A stretch of DNA of 64,000 nucleotides. Origin: Mangifera indica. Its lineage: Eukaryota > Streptophyta > Magnoliopsida > Sapindales > Anacardiaceae. This document shows positions 1-11,460 of this stretch, in pieces. The stretch covers positions 19,752,928 to 19,816,927 of the forward strand of contig NC_058138.1 of NCBI RefSeq assembly GCF_011075055.1, given 5' to 3'. The notes beneath the pieces were generated by a model. The model had not been told where the DNA came from. It saw only the letters and a program-made list of their open reading frames with translations, and ran no database searches. Position 1 is the stretch's first letter. Each line of letters begins with the position of its first letter. The position numbers and the translations under genes are program-made.

Positions 1-373
1 GGTTGGGAGAGCTACCCTATATTTCAGTGCTACTGGTTAATTTAATGAATATATAAATAATAATATATTATTATATAATTAATAATTAAAAATTAAAAAT
101 AAAATAATATCACGAATAGACTCGGTTACCTACGATATAAAGCCTGTTTTGCCTCGCTCGCGACAAAACTAAAGCTGTGGCTTCATTTTTATGTAACAAC
201 GAACTCTTATTTTAATCTTATTTGAAAGTTGACTCAAAACTTTTCTATGTCCTCTTGAAAATTAAAGCAGCAGAGTTAAGCAAAGATCACACTTAATAAT
301 TACTCAATTCAGAAACAAAGGATTAACCGCTGGATTTCAGGCTAAATTGCTTAACAATGAAAAATCAAACCAC

Positions 374-380
374 TATATAA
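374..380 (+). promoter_or_regulatory. Candidate TATA box of the root-cap-family gene
   Basis: TATATAA lies about 85 bp before the chosen ATG at 461, a usual distance for a plant promoter with a short 5' leader. The first 370 bases of the window are AT-rich and show no gene. The role is inferred from position only. Confidence 0.4.
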
Positions 381-460
381 CGAGTAAGGACTTGTCAAAT
401 AAGATCTACACAATTACTTTGAATATCTCTGGTTGCTATCTGAGATTAAGTGGTAGAAAT

Positions 461-1960
461 ATGGCGCGATTACGTGTGTTTTTTCTCATCCTACTTATGG
501 CGTTTGTGGTGGTGGTGGCGGTGGCGGAGGCAACTGCCAAAAAGCCAAAGAAAGTGAAGTGCCAAGATAAGAACTACCCTGCCTGTTATCATCAAAACCT
601 TTACTGCCCAGATTCTTGCCTCAGAACTTGCGTTGTGGACTGTGTCTCATGTCAGCCCGTTTGCACAACGCCACCCCCACCCCCACGTCCTCGAACCCCT
701 TCTCCTCCAGGCATTCCCACTCCTCCTACTTGGCACTCTCCTCCGCCACCCGCCTCCAGTGGGCCTTCATCAGATTCAGCACCAAAAAGAGTTAGGTGCA
801 AGAACAAATACTATCCTCATTGCTACTTCCAGGAGCTTATCTGTCCTAGTTCCTGCCCTGAACAATGTGACGTTGATTGTGTCACATGTAGCCCTGTTTG
901 CAGTAAGTTCTCCTTCTTCCCATTCCTAAAAGACATATGCGAAATAACCCTGGCCTTTCACGAGGGTCTTTTCCCTTGGCCACTTAAGTTAAACCTTTAT
1001 GATGTCTTATGCTGTATAGATATATTATTGACCGTCTCAACTACACATTGAGATGGACCATTTGAAATATTATTCGGAAAGTGTAGAGCTATTCTATTGA
1101 AAATTATATTCATGTCTTTTAAGCTAGCTGCGAACTCTCATTTTCATTGATCAATTCAATTTTCAAATGTATAAGCAGATTGCAACCGACCAGGAGCTGT
1201 TTGCCAAGACCCTCGATTCGTCGGCGGAGATGGAATCACGTTCTACTTCCACGGCAAAAAAGACCGAGACTTTTGCCTGGTCTCCGATTCTAACCTACAC
1301 ATCAATGCACACTTCATTGGTCGCCGCAATGAGAACATGAAGAGGGACTTCACTTGGGTCCAATCTCTAGGAATTCTCTTTGATACTCACACGCTCTTCA
1401 TTGGCGCCAAGGAAGCATCCTTTTGGGACAATTCAAATGACCGCCTATCACTCGCCTTCAATGGAGAACCCATTTTCCTCCCAGACGGCGAAGGCAACCA
1501 GTGGCAGTCCTCTGAATCTCCAAGCGTAACCATCACGAGGTCTCGCAACACTAATAATGTAGACATCGAAGTGGAAAACCTGTTCAAGATCAAAGCAACA
1601 GTGGTTCCAATAACACAGAAAGATTCACGAGTGCATAATTACGGCATAACTCAGGAGAATTGCTTCGCCCATCTTGACTTAAGCTTCAAGTTTTACGCCT
1701 TGAGTGGCGATGTTAATGGCATTTTAGGGCAAACTTACGCGAGTAATTACTTGAGCAGAGCTAAAATGGGCGTGGATATGCCTGTCTTGGGCGGTGAAAA
1801 GGAGTTTGCATCGTCAAGTCTCTTTAGTACTGATTGCGGCGCTGCTCGATTTGTTGCTGCTAAGTTTGCCTTGAGCAATTCTTCCCAAACTTATATTGAG
1901 TACGCGAACTTGAACTGCGCTAGTCCAATCGACGGCGGTGGAGTTGTCTGCAAGAGATAG
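461..1960 (+). CDS. Root-cap / LEA-related family secreted protein
   Basis: Two coding exons, 461-902 and 1179-1960, join across a GTAAGT...AG intron in phase 1 and give 407 residues. The protein starts with a hydrophobic signal peptide (about residues 1-26). Two similar Cys-rich modules follow (about 31-68 and 110-147), each with a YYP/NYP-x-CY start, a C-P-x-SC block and a DCVxC-x-PVC end, separated by a Pro/Ser-rich linker. The second exon carries the root-cap domain: a DGITFYFHGKKDRDFCLVSD block, then HINAHFIGRR, and a Cys-containing C-terminus. Members of this family are secreted plant proteins of unknown biochemical activity, first noted in root caps. The start at 461 is preferred over the in-frame ATG at 347 because it opens directly on the signal peptide and a TATA-like box lies upstream. 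An extracellular, wall-associated role is inferred. Confidence 0.85.
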
Positions 1961-2284
1961 ATAATTTTTTCTTCTCTTTATACGTTCTGATCAGCCACTA
2001 CAGTTATCAATATACAATAAGGTCAGATTCTAAGTAATTGAATAAATTTGGCCAATTATTTCAATTGAAGTAAGGCTCTTCCCAATGGAGAATGAGTAGC
2101 ATTACGATTTTTATTAAGACTGAAACTGGATCAAAGTAAATGCAAGCTACTTTCTAGCTCGAATTTATAAACTAAGAACAGCCCCACTTTTGCATTACAA
2201 ATTTGTCTAAAAATAAATCTACTTAAAAGACCTAATCTTAAACCAATAAAACGAATGCATACGATACACATGTAAAACACGTGT

Positions 2285-3141
2285 TTATTTGTAGGCGAAA
2301 CGACTATTTCCCACCCAAGGTTTGATGTTTTCTCAATTTTCACCCTTTAACTATGAAAACACCAAACACCCACCTATGACTGGTTAGATTTAATAAAACC
2401 CTAACGGTGGTAAGGGTAAAATTGTCATTTTTGCTATAATATTAAAAATAAACTAAAATAGAATCTAATTTTGCCCCCCTAAACTTTAAAAACTAAAATT
2501 TTCCCCCAGCCTAAGTTTTAAAAAATGGCAGTTTCACCCTAGAGTTTGATTTTGAAATCTCCGACGACCGTTCCGGCTCCATTGCCGACGACCTCTCCCT
2601 CCCGAAGCAGCCTCTCCTTCCGACGAATGTTTTCCTCCCATTTGGAGGCTCGATCGGCTTTGTCTTCGCCTTGGGAGACGAAGACGAAGCCGTCGTCTTC
2701 GTCTGGGAAGACGGTCGTCTTCCCAGAGGTCTTCTTTTGGGAAGATTATCGTCTTCCCAGACGAAGACGACGACTTCGTCTTCGTCTTCGTCTCCCAAGG
2801 CGTCTCTGATGTTGATCGAGCCTCCAAATGAGAGAAAAGCATTTGCCGGAAGGAGAGGCTGCTTCGGGAGGGAGAGGTCCTCGGCAATGGAGCCGGAACG
2901 ATCATCAGAGATTTCAAAACCAAACCCTAGGGTGAAACTGCCATTTTTTAAAACTTAGGCTGAGAGAAAATTTTTAGTTTTTAAAGTTTAGGGGGGCAAT
3001 AAGAGATAAAATTTTCAGACATTAGGATTTTATTAAATCTAACCAGTCATGGGTGGGTATTTGATGTTTCCATAGTTAAAGGAGGACTTTTGAGAAAACA
3101 TCAAACCTTGGATGGGAAATAGTCGTTTGGCCTTATTTGTA
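2285..3141. mobile_element. Non-autonomous Mutator-like (MULE) element with long inverted repeats
   Basis: The element spans 2294-3132 (839 bp). Its ends are inverted repeats, GGCGAAACGACTATTTCCCA on the left and the complement of the same sequence with one change on the right. The inverted homology continues almost to the centre, so the element is a large imperfect palindrome. It is flanked on both sides by TTATTTGTA (2285-2293 and 3133-3141), a 9-bp target duplication, the hallmark of Mutator-type transposition. The GC-richer core contains repeated GAAGACGA/TCGTCTTC units that create spurious ORFs on both strands. No transposase is encoded, so it must have moved with help in trans. Family assignment rests on the target duplication length and the long terminal repeats. 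Confidence 0.85.
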
Positions 3142-4800
3142 TTTTGTTTTAGCCTTTTTTTTTTGGTCGTTATTAGGGGTAACTTGATTAAAAATCATGT
3201 GATTTTATTGTTAAAATTATCCTTTAAATAAATTCTTAATATTTTGAAAATTAAAATGATTATGCATAAGAATATTTCTTCATAATTTTCACTCTATCTC
3301 AAACCTTTGAAAATGACGAGGGGGTCAAAACAAGCACATCATCCAACTCCTACTAAACCAAATCAAGTAGACCACGTCTGTCAACCCAACATGCATTCAA
3401 ATATAGCACATGCCTAATTTCGTAATTTAAACATGGAGAAAGTGGGCTTAAACCCTTCCGCAAGTTCTACTCTTTCTCTTATTTAAAACGTGCGTCACAT
3501 ATTTTAAAATATACTTCTATTGCTGTGGCTGTCGCTATCGCCGTACGTCGGCACCTCCCATGAACAATTCCACAACTCTCCCTTTTAGATTTATACCCTT
3601 TCACTGTTCACTTTCTTAAAGCCCCACGTTTTGCTCTCTCCATTAGCCGAATGTGACCCTTTGTGTTCCTTGCCTCGACACTTTCTTCAGTTTATACCAA
3701 TTAATTAATCATTTATCTGGGTTTTTTTTTTTTCATTTAAAAATGGCCGATTTTTGTTTTCCACTAGATAGATTTGGTCATTTATTCACTTTTATTTGCC
3801 AATTTTTGTATCCTATCCATTTAAAAGAAAAATTATAACAAAAGAAAAAATAATTTTATTCACATCGTTAATATTTTTAAGAAAATTATAATAACAACGA
3901 TAATGAAATTTTTTTTATTATTAAATTTTTTTAATGATAAAAAATAAAATTTTTTTTATTAAAATCATAAATTTATTTAATTTTAATAAAAATATAAATA
4001 ATTTAGTTGATAAAACCATGAAAATGTTATTTACACTAAGATATTATTGACTCATTATTCCTTTCCCCTTTATTATAGGTTTTTTTAGTGGCCTGACTGG
4101 TTTAATATTAAAATCAATTATATTTTTCTACTCTCAAGACTTTCTCTTTCTTGGAATTTATCAAACAATTCCAGTTTCTTTTTAGCTATATTTATACACG
4201 TGCTGAAAAAGATTTTCCATTTGAATGACAAATGGCAAGCGTGAATGGATTAGCATATAAATCCAGATCTTGGTTGAAATTTTTGCGTTGCTTGCTCTTT
4301 TCACAACCATGCGTCCGCCATACGCCGATATTTGCTGACTTCGCACTAAAGAGCAGTAATAACTTAAACAAGAAGTTTACTTTACAACATCAGAGCGTTT
4401 GAATTCGGGGCAGCCGCTAAATTGATTGATTAATTTTATCAGTGTCTTATACGGCTGGCTTGCTGAACTTTCCGACAAGTCAATGAAGAAAGTTCTATTG
4501 GATGATAGTCGTTTTCAAAATGATCCTACTTTTCTAAGCGGTGCATGCAAGTTAATTAAAAATAATGTGTTTTAAATTACAGGATAAAATTTTAATTCAG
4601 ATTCCCCTGAATGACCTCGAGCAGTGAATCTGACTGTTTCAGGTTGGTCAATGGCGGCATGAAAAACAATTCCTGCCCACCTAGCTCTTTATACGAATAA
4701 TTCTTAGGTACTTGTGTTTTTTAGTCTTTCAATTGCTTAAATGTACGTACTATTTTATTGAAAAATGAGGAAATACAAATTAAAATAATAATTATAATAA
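3142..4800. other. Intergenic spacer, no gene seen
   Basis: AT-rich sequence with homopolymer runs and no ORF above 61 codons. I see no conserved coding pattern or RNA gene. It separates the Mutator-like element from the TRIM. Confidence 0.6.
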
Positions 4801-5168
4801 TGTTATAAACAGCCCAATCGATATTGTCCGCTTTGGGCTTCAGGCCTGCACGGTTTTGTTTCTCCACTAGGGAAAACGCGTCTCATGAGTTAAGGGCTTC
4901 TGGCCCCTGTTTATATACAAGCTCAGTAGACTGCACGGGAGCGATGTGGGACTTCAGGTCACAACACACCCCCCCATCGCGAATCGTGCTGATAACGTGT
5001 TATAAACAGCCCAATCGATATTGTCCACTTTGGGCTTCAGGCCCGCACGGTTTTGTTTCTCCACTAGGGAAAACGCGTCTCATGAGTTAAGGGCTTCTGG
5101 CCCCTGTTTATATACAAGCTCAGTAGACTGCACGGGAGTGATGTGGGACTTCAGGTCACAACAAATAA
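4796..5168 (-). mobile_element. Complete tiny LTR retrotransposon (TRIM/SMART type)
   Basis: Two 166-bp direct repeats at 4801-4966 and 4998-5163 differ at only about three positions. Both have TG...CA ends, so they are LTRs. Only 31 bp separate them. On the minus strand this interior starts with CGTTATCAGCACGA, a plausible primer-binding site, and ends in a purine tract (GATGGGGGGGTG) next to the second LTR. The element is flanked by the 5-bp duplication AATAA (4796-4800 and 5164-5168). At 363 bp it has no coding capacity, as in terminal-repeat retrotransposons in miniature. The few LTR differences suggest a fairly young insertion. The overlapping 88-codon ORF is an artefact. Confidence 0.9.
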
Positions 5169-7455
5169 TACGTTTACCCAAAAATTATCCTAAATAATGT
5201 GTAATTTTACGTGTTTTTGAGGATGAAGTGGTAATTTGGTAATTGCCATGGTAGTGTCCAAGAGATAACATATTACTGAGGAAGTAAATTTTGAGATATA
5301 ATTTAGGCTTACAAACTAGTCCCCACGTAAACTTTCATGAAATGATCTCTTCCATCTTTAAAGTTTAAAAAGTTGATTTGTCACCCCTCATCTGATCTAG
5401 TTATTAAAAATGGTTTGGTTTTACCGTAAATGATTAGTATGTTAAGTGTACCTCATTTAAAATTAGCTTTCTAAAGCTATTCTTGAGCAGGGAAACTTCC
5501 ATTAACTCTAGATTTTCTTAAATAGGATATTTTACTTCGAAGTGACATGAGATAAACGAAGATCACTTGTGCAAGGCCTTATCTTATCGATGATCAAACA
5601 CTGTATGGCTGACCACTATCCATTGCCAATGACGAACATGAGCACAAGATGATGACATAATCCACCCTCTTTCAGAACACACGATAGTTCAGTTAAGAAA
5701 TCTTGCAATATAAACCCCCTAACTAGTTTGTAATCACTCTAACAATAATGTAAAAAGTGATTAAAAAACAATAGTTTACATCCTCATCATTATCATCATC
5801 ATCAGGGTGAAGTGGTTACAACCGTTGACATGCTAGCAATGATTATAGGCTTGGATTTGATCAATCTTACCCGGTTCTGAAAGTGGACTAGGTGTTGTTT
5901 AATTGGCTAAAATATGTTTATTTTAAATTTGAACTGAGTTCAAATCGAGAAAGTCAATTCATTTCTAAAATCAAGTCAAATATAAGTTAAAGAGAATTTG
6001 GTTTAGTCTAACCCGTGAATGGAGGGATTATTTGATTTAGTTTCAAATTTATCTTGCGGTTTATTTTAGATTATATCAAGTAATTATTAAAATAATATCG
6101 TTTTATCTATTATCAAATAAAACTATATTAGTTTGTCATTGAGTTATGAATTTGACTCATATAGTCAAATTTTAAATTCAAACTAAATTTAAATTAAATA
6201 TTTTTTATTTTAATCTAAATTTATACTATTCTTAATTTTAACTTATTAAATTTGAACTAAATTCAAATTGTAGCACTTGCATTTGCCCAATTTGCATCCA
6301 TGCCGATGATTTGAAGAAATCATACTAATCCAAGTGAAGGCCAATCACCTAGTGGCATTTCACTATATACATAAAGAACCAAAAAACTATGATTATCAGG
6401 GCATTTTTTTGACTTTTGACGCCAGCAAATTAACTTCTTCACTCTTTCCACTGCAACTTTCATTTTCGACCACCGTCTCAGACAACTTCTTTAGCCGCTA
6501 CCCAGACTCGATAATTGTTATTTCTTTGCAAGTTAAGGACTTTTTTAATTATCAAAGTTTCAGAGCGAGGAAACTAGTATGGTTGTCAAGGAAGAAGGCA
6601 ATTAGATTTCATGCGCTTGAAGATCCACATGGTGATGGGATGCAAATTAGCTTAAGATGCTATGATTCCTATAGGTCTTGTTCCCTTAAATTGTACAGCC
6701 CTACCGGTGTCATAAATATTGATCCCATCCCCCTGTTCTGTTCTCGTGGTGGGTGACAGATAATATGGGATTGTAGTGATAAAAAAAACACAAGATTGAT
6801 GATGACAGCAAAAAATTTCTGGTATACATCTTTTATAATACCCATAATTTAAAAAAAATTATACAAATATTTTTTTACTGTTAAAACTAATTATTAATAT
6901 TAATAAGAAGGTAAAAAATTAACTTTTTAAAATTTAAATAATAAAAATTTGTCATTTTATATGATAAAAATTATCATGGGTGGGAAAGATTAATTTGGCC
7001 GATTAATTAACATATATAAGGCATTTTAATAAATAAGTCCAAGTCTCAACTTCAGTTTATACTGTAAAAGAAATTAGATATATGTGGACAAATATTGTTG
7101 AAAGCCGAAACGGCAGTGGTTCGGCCATCTGACTGGAAAGCCGACATCAAGTTGTCAACAACACGGATAACAATAAGCATTACAGGTAGAAAGAGAGAAG
7201 AGAGAGAAGAGCACATGTTACGGAAAATTTGAAAGGACTAAAGAAGGCAAGACGATGACGTCTACAAGCGGGGAAGAAACGGGCCACCATAGTTATTTTG
7301 CGCACGGGTTATTTATGCAGCATTAAAATTGGTGGATGTCAACTGTTTAGAAATTAAAAAATAGAAAAACAAAAGGAAGACGCAAGCGGTAAATTCAACT
7401 CCATCGGCTTTTGGACCCTGCCGTTACATTTGTTTGTTACAAACAATTATCATTC
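5169..7455. other. Intergenic spacer with a degenerate dispersed repeat
   Basis: Mostly AT-rich. 5781-5805 holds a short ATC microsatellite. 5890-6290 is rich in degenerate GAATTC/TTCAAA-type words (GAACTGAGTTCAAATCGAG and variants); similar stretches occur at about 9400-9870 and 51205-51605, so it is probably an old repeat. A 140-codon ORF at 6334-6756 has no recognised domain and is not called as a gene. The last 500 bp is the promoter side of the P450 gene. Confidence 0.5.
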
Positions 7456-7463
7456 TATAAAAG
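7456..7463 (+). promoter_or_regulatory. Candidate TATA box of the CYP94C1-like gene
   Basis: TATAAAAG lies 85 bp before the ATG and is followed by a CT-rich leader, a typical plant promoter layout. Further upstream are CACATG (7212-7217), a variant E-box that MYC2-type factors can bind, and TGACGTCT (7256-7263), a TGACG-type element. Both would fit jasmonate or stress induction, but the link is inference. Confidence 0.55.
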
Positions 7464-7540
7464 TCTCCATTTCCTCCACATAAATCCTCACCTACTATCT
7501 ACCTTCATCTTGCTCTCTTTCTCTTTGTTTATTTTAGCAA

Positions 7541-9046
7541 ATGGGTTCTGATTTTGATCCGTCTTCATGGTTGCAGTCTTTCTGCGCAACTTTCTGCTTC
7601 ATGTTCTTCACTTTCACTGCCTCATTCTCCTTGTTTTCTTTCTTGATCTTTCTATTCCTGAAGCTGAAGCCCTGGTGTCAGTGTGAGGCTTGCCGGAGTT
7701 TTCTCTCCGCCGGCTGGTCGAAAGACTTTGCTAATCTGTGTGATTGGTACACCCATCTTCTTGAGAAATCACTAACTGGCACTATACATATTCATGTTCT
7801 TGAAAATATCATCACGGCCAACCCTGAAAACGTTGAGCACATCCTCAAAACCAAGTTCGATAACTATCCTAAAGGGAAACCTTTCTCTGTTATCCTGGGT
7901 GATCTTCTGGGTCGTGGCATCTTCAACGTTGATGGTGATTCCTGGAGGTTTCAAAGAAAAATGGCAAGTTTAGAGCTTGGTAGTGTCTCTATAAGACACT
8001 ATGCTTTTGATCTTGTGACTTCTGAGATTCAATCCAGGCTGATTCCTCTCTTATCTTCTGTTGCTGATAAACAAACGGTGTTAGATCTGCAAGACGTGTT
8101 TCGTCGATTTTCTTTCGATAGTATTTGCCGATTCTCTTTCGGTTTAGATCCCGGTTGTCTCCAGCTTAGTATGCCTTTTCCAGAATTTGCAGTAGCCTTC
8201 GATCTTGCGTCGAAGATATCTGCCGAAAGGGGATTGTCTTCGTCACCCATTATATGGAAGATGAGGCGGCTGTTGAATTTAGGCACCGAGAGGAAGCTTA
8301 AACAAGCAGTAGGATTGGTGAATGAACTTGCCGAGAAAATGATAAATGAACGCCGCAAATTGGGGTTCTCCGGCAAGAACGACCTTTTATCAAGATTCAT
8401 GGGTTCCATCAACGATGACAGATATCTCCGGGATATTGTCGTCAGCTTCCTTTTGGCTGGACGTGACACGGTGGCCTCAGGCTTGACCAGCTTCTTTCTT
8501 TTGTTATCTCAACATCCAGAAGTCGAGTCAGCGATCAGGGAAGAGTCAGACCGATTCATTGAACCCAAACAAGATTCGGTCAGCTATGAGCAGATGCGAA
8601 ATATGCATTACTTAAACGCCGCCATACATGAAAGCATGCGATTGTTTCCACCGGTGCAGTATGATTCAAAATTCGCTAAAGACGATGACATACTTCCTGA
8701 CGGTACATTTGTTAGAAAAGGCAGTAGGGTTACGTATCATCCCTATGCAATGGGTCGTATGGAGCGGATTTGGGGTCCCGATTGTCTTGAATTTAAGCCA
8801 GAAAGATTCTTGGAAAATGGAAAATTTGTGCCAGAAAACCCGTTCAAATACCCCGTTTTTCAGGCTGGGCCTAGGGTTTGCTTGGGCAAGGAAATGGCCT
8901 TAGTGGAGATGAAAAGTGTAGCTCTAGCTATGGTGAGGCGGTTCAAAATCCGGGTTCTGGAGCCAAATCAGGCTCTGCGATTCGCCCCTGGTTTGACTGC
9001 CACCGTTAAAGGTGGGTTACCTGTAATAGTTAAACAAAGAGACTGA
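7541..9046 (+). CDS. CYP94C1: Cytochrome P450, CYP94C1-like (jasmonoyl-isoleucine oxidase)
   Basis: Single-exon gene of 501 residues, the normal length and structure for plant CYP94 genes. An N-terminal hydrophobic anchor (about residues 15-42) should hold it in the ER membrane. The I-helix oxygen-binding motif AGRDT is at 306-310, the K-helix ExxR (ESMR) at 364-367, and the heme-binding FQAGPRVCLG at 440-449 with the iron ligand Cys447. Blocks such as NYPKGKPFSVILGDLLGRGIF, ASLELGSVS and DLQDVFRRFSFD match Arabidopsis CYP94C1 as I recall it. That enzyme oxidises 12-hydroxy-jasmonoyl-isoleucine to the 12-carboxy form and so helps end jasmonate signalling; some CYP94 members also omega-oxidise fatty acids. 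All key residues are present, so it should be active. The exact subfamily is from memory of the family and needs a tree for proof. Confidence 0.9.
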   Translation: MGSDFDPSSWLQSFCATFCFMFFTFTASFSLFSFLIFLFLKLKPWCQCEACRSFLSAGWSKDFANLCDWYTHLLEKSLTGTIHIHVLENIITANPENVEHILKTKFDNYPKGKPFSVILGDLLGRGIFNVDGDSWRFQRKMASLELGSVSIRHYAFDLVTSEIQSRLIPLLSSVADKQTVLDLQDVFRRFSFDSICRFSFGLDPGCLQLSMPFPEFAVAFDLASKISAERGLSSSPIIWKMRRLLNLGTERKLKQAVGLVNELAEKMINERRKLGFSGKNDLLSRFMGSINDDRYLRDIVVSFLLAGRDTVASGLTSFFLLLSQHPEVESAIREESDRFIEPKQDSVSYEQMRNMHYLNAAIHESMRLFPPVQYDSKFAKDDDILPDGTFVRKGSRVTYHPYAMGRMERIWGPDCLEFKPERFLENGKFVPENPFKYPVFQAGPRVCLGKEMALVEMKSVALAMVRRFKIRVLEPNQALRFAPGLTATVKGGLPVIVKQRD

Positions 9047-11326
9047 GACTTAGACTGAGAGAGTAACAATGGCGTTTATCACATGCATTGTACATATGTC
9101 CTGCGCAGATAGTTTGAAATTTGACTGATATTCGCCTTTTAAATAATTTTGTTGAGTTCTTTCTCTTTTTCTAACTCTACAATTAAATTTTTCTTTCGTA
9201 TGTACAAGTTCACATGATCAATCAAAATATTAAATTTGATTCACGAACCAATAATTAAAAAATCAATTGAAAATTGAATTTGTTGAGCTGCTGCCTCGCA
9301 GCACACTTTAAATTATATAATTTTGCAATATAGTTATATATAGAGTAGGTAGAACTATACTATAATCTATGATCTTTTTAAATAGCTGAGCTAGTGTCAT
9401 TAAAGGTGGATACAAATTAAATTGATCCAGAACACCTCTTGGCACGAGTTTGGGGTGAATGAAAAACAGTTTATTTCGAGTTCAGTTCGAATTCGTCGAG
9501 TCAATATTAAGGGTGGTTCAAATGAAAATAGTTCAGTTCATATTCAGTTTAAGTTTAACTTGAATTTATGGTTCAAATATGTTGTTTAAATTTGTTGTTT
9601 GAATTCGTGAATTTTTGACAAAAATATGGCGTTTAACAATTATTTAATATAATTCAAGTCGAACTATGAGCTAAGTTTAAATCGAATCAAGTCGTCTATC
9701 CAGCTCTCAAGCCAAACCGAGTTGAACTCTTTATAGCTTGAGTTCGGTTCGATTTTAAAATGAAACAAACCTCTTAACTTGAATTCGGTTTATATTCAAA
9801 GTAAATAAATTCAAACCAAACTAAATTAAGTTGAGTCAACTTTCGAACCCCAGCCAGCTTAATTCAAACCCAACCCTCATATGACTTGTCATTTGTCACA
9901 GGAAAATTTATTATATACTTTTCATGAATAGCATTACGTAAGTGCATATGTAAAAGAAGAAAATGCAATGGAAGAATGTTCTTTCTCTTTCATAAAGAAA
10001 AACGAAGGAAAAAATTTTTATTTTAAAGAAAATTTTAATTGTATATAAATGTACAATTGACAAATTATGGAAAATAATGCATTGTGTAAGAGAAAAGAGA
10101 AACAACTCTTCAGCACATAGATAAAAGCTTTAGATCATGTGAATGGGACAATAACAAATAACTAACAAGGACTATATAGCTTTCATTCGTTCAACATAAC
10201 TACTCCGTAAGAAAATTAAAAGGAAATATGCACAAATGAAATATCAGGATGGTGGGATAATTGGATGAAAATAACAAAATAATCCATTAATACAAACACT
10301 AATAAAAATCCTATTAATGCAAACTTTGGAGAAAGAAATTAGAAATTATCGTAAAATATACTATTTTTTATGATCACCTAAGAATGTTATTTCTGTTACA
10401 CTTCTAAATTAGTGATTCATGTGATATGGGTATCGATAATTTTGATTATGAACATCCTTTGTAACTTATAAATATATGGATCGTTTTGGTTTATCATTGT
10501 TAGTCATTAATCAAACTATTGGATTATATTTGAGCTATATTGTTTTCTTTAAATAGTGATCATGATAAAATGTTGGTTTTCTTAAAAACAAAACTTGTTT
10601 TCTTCTCTTAAAATAAATAAAAATAATTAATGTTTATATAAAGTAGGAAATGTTTAGAAATTTCTTGGATATGGGCATACATTAATCATATTTTAATTTA
10701 ATAAAACCCAAATTAATATATAATTTAGTAATTTTTTTATGAGTTTATTGGGATCAAATTTAGTAATGTCCAAAGATTGATTGATGGACGGCATGGATTA
10801 TTTGGTATGAATATGTGTAATTTAATCTAACAAAAGACTGATGGAAACATATATATTCTATGTTGTGCATTAAATCAATTCATGGTAAGCAATATTACGC
10901 TTGGAAAGCTTAAGAAAGCTTTGGATGCAAAGGCTGTGAAGATAACTATGGATATATACAAATGAGAGGTGTGCATATGTTTCTCATGTGGAAACTTAAC
11001 TCTTTCGAGTCCACATATTCAGTAAGAAGAGATGTGGTTGATTCGCGTTCATGGCTATAATTTTTAATAATATGGACCATTTTCATCTCTCTAAAACTCA
11101 GTGCTTGCTGCCGCATACACACCGTTGCAGGAATTAAAATTCACTAATTAATGCATAATTTGAACGAGTGTTTTCAAGTGGCCATGGTCCTACCTCGATC
11201 GTACATAGTTGTGGTGAATTGAGTTGATCACGTGTTGTAAGTGCTGAAGGTGGATGGGGAATGAATGAGAAATGCACTTAAAATGACTATTACCCAACCA
11301 TTATCTCTCGTCAAAAAAAAAAATAT
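9047..11326. other. Intergenic spacer downstream of the P450
   Basis: 9047-9200 is the likely 3' UTR and polyadenylation region of the P450. About 9400-9870 is a degenerate repeat full of GTTCGA/GAATTC/TTCGAG words, similar in composition to 5890-6290 and 51205-51605. The rest is AT-rich and I see no gene in it. Confidence 0.5.
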
Positions 11327-11460
11327 TAGATCTATAAGTATGAAGATTAAAATTTATATTACATAAAATTAATTAATTTATATTAAAGTCTAATTTACCA
11401 CCTTTATATCCAACTCGGTTATATTACTTTTATTTGATATATAACTCTTTTATCTCCAAC
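11327..11460 (-). mobile_element. Decayed LTR of the TRIM family seen at 19215-20026
   Basis: The order of words here (AAGTATGAAGATTAAAA, TTACATAAAATTAATTAA, TATTAAAGTCTAATTTA, then TTTTATTTGATAT and CTCCAAC) follows the minus-strand LTR at 19215-19369 with many substitutions. It has no partner LTR nearby, so it is an old solo or truncated copy. Confidence 0.5.

Noticed and set aside
2511..2958. Four overlapping ORFs of 87-129 codons
   Set aside because: They lie in the palindromic core of the MULE and mirror each other; simple GAAGACGA repeats keep the frames open.
4824..5090. 88-codon ORF
   Set aside because: It runs through both LTRs of the TRIM and repeats the same peptide; not a gene.
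6334..6756. 140-codon ORF in the spacer before the P450
   Set aside because: No recognisable domain, no promoter or splice context, and neighbouring sequence is repeat-like. Could be a relic but not supportable as a gene.
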